Shown piece after piece: positions 22,417 to 26,732 of a stretch of DNA of 26,732 bases. The notes under the pieces were generated by a model, which saw only the letters and a program-made list of their open reading frames with translations, did not search any database and was not told where the DNA came from. Every line of letters begins with the position of its first letter. Positions within the stretch are counted from its first letter, which is position 1. Source of the DNA: JAITVM01 sp031551135. GTDB lineage: Bacteria; Bacillota; Clostridia; Lachnospirales; JAITVM01. The stretch spans positions 1 through 26,732 of the forward strand of contig JAVBOA010000052.1 in NCBI GenBank assembly GCA_031551135.1, given 5' to 3'. The position numbers were made by a program, and so were the translations under genes.

Positions 22417-23319
22417 TTAACTCTTATTTAAAATATGTTCTGATAACTTTAATGCAAGCTGTTTTGCTTTTGGGGATTCATTAGAAATAGCAAAGCAAAA
22501 CAGGAATAAAGGGACGTTTGTTCTAGTATACAACATTTTTGGATTTTTGGCTACAGCGGGAAAGATTGTTTCTAATCGCTTATTGATATATTTACCCAAA
22601 GAATTAAAGTTTATCTCTTTATTCATCATTGGCTCATCAAAAAAACTAATTTGCCTATCTTCTTTATATATATAGTCAAACCACTCCTCCGTTCCTAATG
22701 TTGCATCAATCTTCTTTCTGTGCTTTTCGTTTATATTTCCATCCTTTTTTAGAAGTCGGTTAATAGCACCAATCGGGAATAGATACCAAACATCAATAGA
22801 TTTGGTGCTAGAAATCAATTCAAGAGTTTTCCAATCGACAGACATACCGTACGGATCTAGAAATAGCAAAGCTCTATTTTTAGTCCAATCAGTGTTTTTA
22901 CAAATATTTTCTAATATAGAATTGCAGTCGCCATTCTTAAAATGCACTTTATCATATAAATGAGGATACTTATTAAGACTATACAATTTTAGCTTTTCCA
23001 AATATTCAGGATCTTTCTCAATAAATATGTACTTATTGAATGGTGGAAAAAGATTTAAAGATATTTCCGTTGAACCTTGGATAATAACTGATGATGTATC
23101 ATCATCAATAGAATAGTGTAAATTTTTTTCATCAATATAAGAAATATCTATTTCTGACTTTAACTTAAATTCTCCAGAACCAGCAAAAGCGTCTATATAG
23201 ATTTTCTCAAAACCTCTTTGATTTTTTAATGCAGTTATATATGCATTTAAATACTTTGACAAAATACTCAATTTGTCAATTGTCCACTTTCCGCCAAATT
23301 CTTGAGTTTCATCTTTCAT
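22417..23319 (-). CDS. tcmP: three-Cys-motif partner protein TcmP, methyltransferase-like
   Basis: 300 residues. The ATG at 23319 follows GGGGGAAA. The N-terminal KWTIDKLSILSKYLNAYITA is typical of TcmP. A Rossmann methyltransferase core follows: motif I DAFAGSGE (43-50), acidic end of strand 2 in FIEKDPEYLEKL (99-110), FKNGDCNSIL (127-136) and LLFLDPYGMSVDW (151-163). DPYG occupies the place of the DPPY catalytic motif of N6-adenine methyltransferases, so a nucleic-acid methyltransferase activity is plausible but not known to me for the family. It is transcribed after the XRE repressor region and just before the radical SAM gene. The pair is carried as cargo inside the integrated element. 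Confidence 0.85.
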   Translation of the reverse strand: MKDETQEFGGKWTIDKLSILSKYLNAYITALKNQRGFEKIYIDAFAGSGEFKLKSEIDISYIDEKNLHYSIDDDTSSVIIQGSTEISLNLFPPFNKYIFIEKDPEYLEKLKLYSLNKYPHLYDKVHFKNGDCNSILENICKNTDWTKNRALLFLDPYGMSVDWKTLELISSTKSIDVWYLFPIGAINRLLKKDGNINEKHRKKIDATLGTEEWFDYIYKEDRQISFFDEPMMNKEINFNSLGKYINKRLETIFPAVAKNPKMLYTRTNVPLFLFCFAISNESPKAKQLALKLSEHILNKS

Positions 23320-23353
23320 AGTATTTCCCCCAATACTTTACAGAATGTATTTT

Positions 23354-23710
23354 TTACTCAATAGGTTTTTTATGAACAGGAAAAGTTCCATCTTTTATTT
23401 TTTTCATGTATTCATCAGCTAAAGTAATAGCGTGATCTACAGCCTCTTTTCCTGCCTCTTCGGCGTTTGATGCGGCAATCAGGCGGTTTTCTTTTTGAAA
23501 AGATTCGCTTAATGCACTTTTCTTGCCTGCATCTCTTTTTTCTCTTTCATCAAATAATTTTTGCATTGCTTTTATTGGGAATGATTCGTCGTCGGAATCA
23601 ATCACAGTATCATTATCGTTAGAATGCTCCGGCATTGGTATATTTGTTTCATTTTTAGGAATAGTTTGAAGATTTTTTTCTTCAGACTCTTTTTTTGTAT
23701 TCAGGAACAT
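23354..23710 (-). CDS. hydrophilic protein, probably the frameshifted C-terminal part of the XRE protein
   Basis: 118 codons, charged and without membrane segments. The C-terminal half is helical (FPIKAMQKLFDEREKRDAGK, AGKEAVDHAITLADEYMKKI). No ribosome binding site precedes the ATG at 23710, which lies inside the XRE gene. At an A7 run (23690-23696) the XRE frame ends VPEYKKRV-stop, while dropping one A gives VPEYKKESEEKNLQTI and joins smoothly into this frame. It may therefore be the second half of a 227-residue protein split by a one-base insertion, a product of slippage at A7, or a coupled separate gene. Family not recognised. TcmP starts 34 bases later. Confidence 0.55.
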   Translation of the reverse strand: MFLNTKKESEEKNLQTIPKNETNIPMPEHSNDNDTVIDSDDESFPIKAMQKLFDEREKRDAGKKSALSESFQKENRLIAASNAEEAGKEAVDHAITLADEYMKKIKDGTFPVHKKPIE

Positions 23711-24044
23711 ATGTCAGATTTGTAACTGCTTCGACTGCTTTATCTTGTCCATTTTCGTTTAGTTTTTTGAATTGTTTTATTAATAATTTTTGCTTTTTAT
23801 TATTATCGGTTTCATATCCTTTAGCCAGTTCATCTTCAGATATATTTATTTTAAGTATGTCCAGTGGTGAGCATTTTAAAGCAATGGAAAACTTTTCTAT
23901 TACGTCCGAAGGCATATTTGTCAAAACTCCATTTTCATACTTGCTTATCGTTTGATTTCTAACTCCAACAATATCGGCTACATCTTGAAGAGTTAATTTT
24001 AATTCTTTTCTTCGCTCTTTCATAAAATATCTATCTAACGCCAT
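23682..24044 (-). CDS. XRE-family repressor of the integrated element
   Basis: 120 residues. The ATG at 24044 follows AGAGGTG. The helix-turn-helix lies at about 18-42 (LTLQDVADIVGVRNQTISKYENG), then PSDVIEKFSIALKCSPLDIL, the standard HTH_3 layout. The tail NLTYVPEYKKRV resembles the common C-terminus of Clostridial phage/ICE repressors. It diverges from a small Cro-like gene, with two palindromes between them that could be its operators. Together with the ImmA-type protease downstream it forms an ImmR/ImmA-like switch. The frame may extend into the next open frame by a one-base shift at A7. Confidence 0.85.
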   Translation of the reverse strand: MALDRYFMKERRKELKLTLQDVADIVGVRNQTISKYENGVLTNMPSDVIEKFSIALKCSPLDILKINISEDELAKGYETDNNKKQKLLIKQFKKLNENGQDKAVEAVTNLTYVPEYKKRV

Positions 24045-24124
24045 AAATCAACACCTCTTGCTAATAATAATAACATAAATTGCACTTTAGAAGTAAAAAA
24101 ATAAAAAATTTTTTCAATATTTCC

Positions 24125-24135
24125 GCTTGACAAGC
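24125..24135. promoter_or_regulatory. operator-like palindrome O1
   Basis: GCTTGACAAGC is a perfect odd-centred palindrome that covers the -35 hexamer of the rightward promoter. It shares CTT(G/A)ACAAG with a second site 40 bases away. Likely bound by the XRE repressor. Confidence 0.55.
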
Positions 24136-24155
24136 TAAATAAAAAGAACTATAAT
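24127..24155 (+). promoter_or_regulatory. consensus sigma-A promoter
   Basis: TTGACA (24127-24132), a 17-base spacer, then TATAAT (24150-24155): both hexamers are perfect. It points right, toward the Cro-like gene starting 58 bases downstream. The flanking palindromes suggest tight repression in the integrated state. Confidence 0.85.
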
Positions 24156-24161
24156 TCAAAC

Positions 24162-24178
24162 ATAACTTAACAAGTTAT
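24162..24178. promoter_or_regulatory. operator-like palindrome O2
   Basis: ATAACTTAACAAGTTAT has 7-base perfect arms around AAC. It lies around the expected transcription start and shares CTT(G/A)ACAAG with O1. Confidence 0.55.
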
Positions 24179-24212
24179 AAAAATGAACTTCAACTTGGGA
24201 GGCGATATATTA

Positions 24213-24437
24213 ATGGTGAACATTAGAAAGATAAAGTCACATTTAGCATTGAAAGATATGACTTTGGCGGAACTATCAAAAGAGATGGGAATATCTAAAA
24301 AAACTTTATATGACAGGATAAAAAAAGGCGTTTTCACAACTAAAGAGGTTGAAAAGATATCTAGGATATTAGAGATTGAAGATATTTTAGATGTTTTCTT
24401 TCCGGATTTAAATCATATGAAAAAATTTACTGCATAA
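24213..24437 (+). CDS. small Cro-like helix-turn-helix protein
   Basis: 74 residues from the ATG at 24213 with GGGAGGCG upstream; an earlier ATG at 24183 has no ribosome binding site. The helix-turn-helix reads MTLAELSKEMGISKKTLYDRIKKG (about 16-39), then VEKISRILEIEDILDVFFPD, like phage Cro or XRE-type DNA-binding proteins. It is driven by the consensus promoter and diverges from the XRE repressor, the classical repressor/Cro arrangement of temperate elements. Confidence 0.83.
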   Translation: MVNIRKIKSHLALKDMTLAELSKEMGISKKTLYDRIKKGVFTTKEVEKISRILEIEDILDVFFPDLNHMKKFTA

Positions 24438-24453
24438 TGCGAGGTGACAGAAT

Positions 24454-24672
24454 ATAAACGGTTTACTGATTGAAAAAGCGCAACAGAAAATAGTAAAAAG
24501 ACCAAATAGTATTGATATTTACGAGCTTGAGGAAGACGATTTTGATATCAAGAAGACACGGAAGCGAGGCAATAAAATATTATTTACAAATTGGATATGT
24601 TTTAAATCAGCGGAAGAGGCGGCGGCGTATTTTGCAGAGATAGAAGAAACAAAGCCGCCGGTGTGTGCCTAA
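24454..24672 (+). CDS. 72-codon small protein without a standard start codon
   Basis: A ribosome binding site GAGGTGA (24441-24447) is followed seven bases after its GAGGTG by ATA (24454), opening a 72-codon frame that ends TAA. There is no in-frame ATG, GTG or TTG near the ribosome binding site. The product is charged and looks coding: IEKAQQKIVKRPNSIDIYEL, an acidic EEDDFD, KKTRKRGNKILFTNWICFKS and AEEAAAYFAEIEETKPP. The TNW.CFKSAEEAA..F part resembles the end of small phage-type accessory proteins, but I assign no family. It starts 16 bases after the Cro-like gene and is probably co-transcribed with it. Either a rare ATA start is used or the start has been mutated. Confidence 0.55.
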   Translation: MNGLLIEKAQQKIVKRPNSIDIYELEEDDFDIKKTRKRGNKILFTNWICFKSAEEAAAYFAEIEETKPPVCA

Positions 24673-24680
24673 CGGCTTTG
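24650..24680. terminator. hairpin between convergent genes
   Basis: CAAAGCCG (24650-24657) pairs with CGGCTTTG (24673-24680), spanning the stop of the small protein. On the minus strand TTTGTTTCTTC follows, so it most likely terminates the leftward coiled-coil genes. Confidence 0.55.
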
Positions 24681-24687
24681 CAGAGAA

Positions 24688-24954
24688 TTATTTGGAAATT
24701 TTAAGCTCATATGTACGGGTATCAAGCTTTTTGATATCTTCCCACATATAACGCTGCTCAGTTTTTATTTCTTTTATGTCTTTTTCGATAGAATCAAGGC
24801 GTTGGTCAACTTTATCAAGACGCTGGTCAACTTTGTCAAGGCGTTGGTCAACTTTATCAAGACGTTCATTTGTGGCTGCTTGACCTTGTTTAAGCTCATT
24901 AACTGTAGTTACTAACGATTCTAATACGGATAGAATTTTATCTTCGTTATTCAT
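24688..24954 (-). CDS. coiled-coil protein with VDQRLDK heptad repeats
   Basis: 88 residues from the ATG at 24954, chosen because the sequence before it matches the leader of the paralogous gene (AAAGTAGGTCGC). The start MNNEDKILSVLESLVT is nearly the same as its neighbour's. The middle is made of seven-residue repeats, RLDKVDQ three times, then RLDSIEK, an ideal trimeric or dimeric coiled coil. The C-terminus TEQRYMWEDIKKLDTRTYEL is also helical. The repeat arises from 21-base tandem units in the DNA, so its length may vary between strains. Small coiled-coil proteins of this kind are common in Clostridia and function is unknown. Confidence 0.8.
   Translation of the reverse strand: MNNEDKILSVLESLVTTVNELKQGQAATNERLDKVDQRLDKVDQRLDKVDQRLDSIEKDIKEIKTEQRYMWEDIKKLDTRTYELKISK
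24794..24867. repeat. tandem 21-bp repeat within the coiled-coil gene
   Basis: Three full 21-base units (24805-24825, 24826-24846, 24847-24867), each GTCAACTTT(A/G)TCAAG(A/G)CG plus three bases, follow a partial unit at 24794-24804. Each encodes one heptad. Confidence 0.85.
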
Positions 24955-25002
24955 AAATAGCGACCTACTTTCAATATTCAAATAATATTATTAAGTAAAG
25001 TT

Positions 25003-25308
25003 TTAGATTCTTTTTTCTGCATCAAGCCATTTGATTTGAAGTTCTTGTTTATCTTGTCCGGCACGTAATTTTGCAACATCAGAACGGATTTCGCCGGATA
25101 TATCATAAAGAAGTTTATAGCCGTCAAATAAAGCGTTAAATTTTTCATTAGTATTTTGCTCCATAGCAATAATGCGATGTTTAGTATCGGCAACTTCTTT
25201 CTTTGTTTCAGAAAGTTCAACTTCTAGGTTGTTGACTTTAGTTTCTATAGTGTCAACTTTGGTGACAAGAGTTTCAAGTATGGATAAGATTTTTTCTTCG
25301 TTATTCAT
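25003..25308 (-). CDS. coiled-coil protein, paralogue of the next gene
   Basis: 101 residues. The ATG at 25308 is preceded by AAAGTAGGTCGCCG. The N-terminus MNNEEKILSILETLVTKVDT is almost identical to that of the downstream paralogue. Residues 15-55 form a coiled coil (VDTIETKVNNLEVELSETKKEV). The C-terminal half NEKFNALFDGYKLLYDISGE and IRSDVAKLRAGQDKQELQIK matches a hypothetical family often seen in Clostridia. A TTGACA promoter lies upstream. The two genes look like a tandem duplication in which one copy gained heptads and lost the C-terminal half. Function unknown. Confidence 0.8.
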   Translation of the reverse strand: MNNEEKILSILETLVTKVDTIETKVNNLEVELSETKKEVADTKHRIIAMEQNTNEKFNALFDGYKLLYDISGEIRSDVAKLRAGQDKQELQIKWLDAEKRI

Positions 25309-25344
25309 AACGGCGACCTACTTTCAAAAATATCTATATATAAT

Positions 25345-25372
25345 ATATTATCTGATTTTTGTAGCATGTCAA
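25345..25372 (-). promoter_or_regulatory. promoter of the coiled-coil gene pair
   Basis: On the minus strand TTGACA (25372-25367), a 16-base spacer and TAATAT (25350-25345), 37 bases before the ATG at 25308. Confidence 0.65.
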
Positions 25373-25441
25373 TTGCAAAAATTTTGATATGTATTCTTTG
25401 TAAAATCCTAAGGTTGTAACTCACAGCATTTTTCTGCGTGA

Positions 25442-26662
25442 CTATGAAGCTATTAACTTTATAGAGTCTCTATATTCTTTTGCTGGAGCCAACATTGTAA
25501 AAGTAACTGTCGCATTATGATTTTCCTTAACAACCTTTTCGATTTCAGATAAAGTAACTCTGAAAAATTCTTTCTTAGGATTTACCTTATTGACTTGGTA
25601 TTTACTAAAGTAATTATGTAAAGTATTCTCCAAAGCCGGAGCATCATCAGAAAATATCATAGCATGAACATCAAAGGAAAAAGGAACAGATGCACTGCTT
25701 AATTCGTTAATTCTATCCATTGGTTCAAGCCTTCTGGTCATACCTATTTTATATACATCTTCGCCAAATGATCCAATATTAGAAATTACGTAGACGTAGC
25801 CGGCACGAGTATTTTGTTCTCGATTAAGTACATTTTGTTTATCTTTTTCGAGTAAAGCCAATTTTTCTTCTAATTCCTTAATTTTATCAACATAGAGTTG
25901 TTTTTCGGCTTCACTTTCGGTATTTTGAAGATATTGCATTAATTTATGTACTTCATTTTTAAATTGAGAAGTTTCTTTCTCTATTTTCAATTTTTCTCGT
26001 TCGATTTCTTTTCGTACGCGTTCTTCTTCAACCATTTGTTCACGAATTGCTTTTTGCTCTGCCTGCTCTTGAGATTTTTTAAGCTCGTAAGTATATATAA
26101 GATTGAGCTGTTCGAGCTTTAAAGATAATAAATTTGGAGATAACTCTATTTCATCGACAGAAAAAATTTTATTAAGTGACTCAAATGATTTTTGAATTTT
26201 GTTCCGAGAGATATCAATATTTTTAGCGCTCACGTTTAAAATAACGTTATCACACTCAGCATTAAAACATCTTAAAATTTGTTTTATATTATCTTTTACC
26301 GTTTTAGTGACTCTAACAGAAAGCTTTACTGAAGAATTATCCTTGTTCATCTCTTGTTCCTTGACTTTTAAAAGAGAGAGTTCATTTTTGCACTGCTCGG
26401 AACTCAGATTGTCATAATCAGAAAAATTGTAGACAGCAATTTTGGAGGCATTTTCAAGAATAGAAAGTTCTTCTTTCAAATCACTTATTTGCCTTTCAAA
26501 ATCTGATCTCTTGCTGTTTAATTCATTTTCAACTTCGACCTGAGTCCTTGCTAGTCGGTTATTGAGCTCATCAGCTCTTTTTTGTAATGAACCTAGGGTG
26601 TGTTTTGTAAATAAAAGTTGCACAAAATCACCTAATGTGTTAGAAAATATATAAAAACACAA
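25442..26662 (-). CDS. DUF4041/T5orf172 (GIY-YIG-like) protein, 5' end replaced by an IS
   Basis: The open frame is 406 codons from a TTG at 26662. The first 22 or so residues come from the inserted IS5-type element, and the native sequence starts near codon 24 (about 26594). Order: coiled coil about 25-70; DUF4041-like region about 70-185; long charged coiled coil 190-285; T5orf172 domain 287-375 with GYVYVISNIGSFGEDVYKIG, then MTRRLEPMDRINEL, Glu345 in ALENTLHNYF and KKEFFRV. T5orf172 is a GIY-YIG-related nuclease-like domain common in phage and mobile-element proteins. The native start must lie beyond the IS. The product is probably truncated and perhaps expressed from the IS-derived start or not at all. 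Confidence 0.8.
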   Translation of the reverse strand: MCFYIFSNTLGDFVQLLFTKHTLGSLQKRADELNNRLARTQVEVENELNSKRSDFERQISDLKEELSILENASKIAVYNFSDYDNLSSEQCKNELSLLKVKEQEMNKDNSSVKLSVRVTKTVKDNIKQILRCFNAECDNVILNVSAKNIDISRNKIQKSFESLNKIFSVDEIELSPNLLSLKLEQLNLIYTYELKKSQEQAEQKAIREQMVEEERVRKEIEREKLKIEKETSQFKNEVHKLMQYLQNTESEAEKQLYVDKIKELEEKLALLEKDKQNVLNREQNTRAGYVYVISNIGSFGEDVYKIGMTRRLEPMDRINELSSASVPFSFDVHAMIFSDDAPALENTLHNYFSKYQVNKVNPKKEFFRVTLSEIEKVVKENHNATVTFTMLAPAKEYRDSIKLIAS

Positions 26663-26732
26663 TGGGGGAAAATAATCATGGCGAATGCAAAGCGATACGA
26701 ATTAACTGACAAAGAGTGGGAGAAAGTAAAAG
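26593..26732 (+). mobile_element. left end of an IS5-type insertion sequence
   Basis: The T5orf172 coding sequence stops resembling itself at CTAG (26593-26596). This fits the four-base YTAR target site usual for IS5-group elements. The IS would then begin GGTGTGTTTTGTAAAT at 26597, about 80 bases before the transposase start. The right end is outside the window, so neither the terminal repeat nor the target duplication can be confirmed. Confidence 0.6.
26678..26732 (+). CDS. IS5-family transposase, N-terminal 18 residues
   Basis: The ATG at 26678 has GGGGGAAA upstream and opens MANAKRYELTDKEWEKVK, running off the window. The 'KRYELTD.(E/Q)WE.(I/V)' start is the signature of IS5-group transposases (DUF4096-type N-terminus). 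It diverges from the disrupted T5orf172 gene. Confidence 0.8.
   Translation, partial: MANAKRYELTDKEWEKVK

Noticed and set aside
24794..24867. CRISPR-like array
   Set aside because: The 21-bp units are contiguous, have no spacers and encode heptads inside a coding frame.

Overview
The window is AT-rich DNA from a low-GC Gram-positive bacterium, most likely a member of the Clostridia (Bacillota). The evidence is strong AGGAGG-type ribosome binding sites, many TTG starts, and a recognisable wal (yyc) cell-wall-stress locus. TGA acts as a stop: rlmH ends in its conserved Tyr-His-Lys followed by TGA.

Layout. (1) 1-2381: the left edge cuts through an ISAzo13-type transposase on the minus strand. 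It lies against what looks like the surviving 3' end of a membrane permease gene, followed by a membrane-anchored protein and an ABC ATPase, all joined by ATGA overlaps. (2) 2446-6264: a bidirectional terminator, glycerol dehydrogenase (minus), a membrane diguanylate cyclase, and a membrane-anchored gluzincin peptidase. (3) 6594-16210: the wal locus, read as walR, walK, a secreted Ig-like protein, walH, walI, an unknown membrane protein, murA, walJ and rlmH. The regulator genes, the peptidoglycan precursor enzyme MurA and RlmH sit in one co-directional run, interrupted by a strong terminator before walH. (4) 16244-19103: an accessory stretch with a REP-like pair, a nested MITE, a small GIY-YIG protein, two small membrane proteins and a HAD phosphatase. 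(5) 19178-26596: an integrated element. A tyrosine integrase gene with an in-frame stop lies next to a tRNA-like T-arm (candidate att site). It is followed by a decayed and an intact ImmA/IrrE peptidase gene, a radical SAM protein with a CX3CX3C motif, a TcmP methyltransferase-like partner, an XRE repressor and a divergent Cro-like regulator behind a consensus promoter with operator-like palindromes. Further right are a small protein without a standard start codon, two paralogous coiled-coil proteins and a DUF4041/T5orf172 protein. (6) 26597-26732: the left end of an IS5-type element inserted into the T5orf172 gene.

Intergenic DNA is rich in small inverted-repeat elements. One is a 112-bp MITE-like family with TACTATTT ends, present as two full copies and one half copy, with shorter hairpins sharing its ends just upstream of several genes. 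Another is a family with GCGGTTTGATTTTT arms. There is also a separate 90-bp element and a GC-rich REP-like pair.

The most interesting unit is the radical SAM plus TcmP pair, carried as cargo between the repressor and the ImmA protease of the integrated element. All function calls come from reading the sequence and recognising family motifs; no database search was run.
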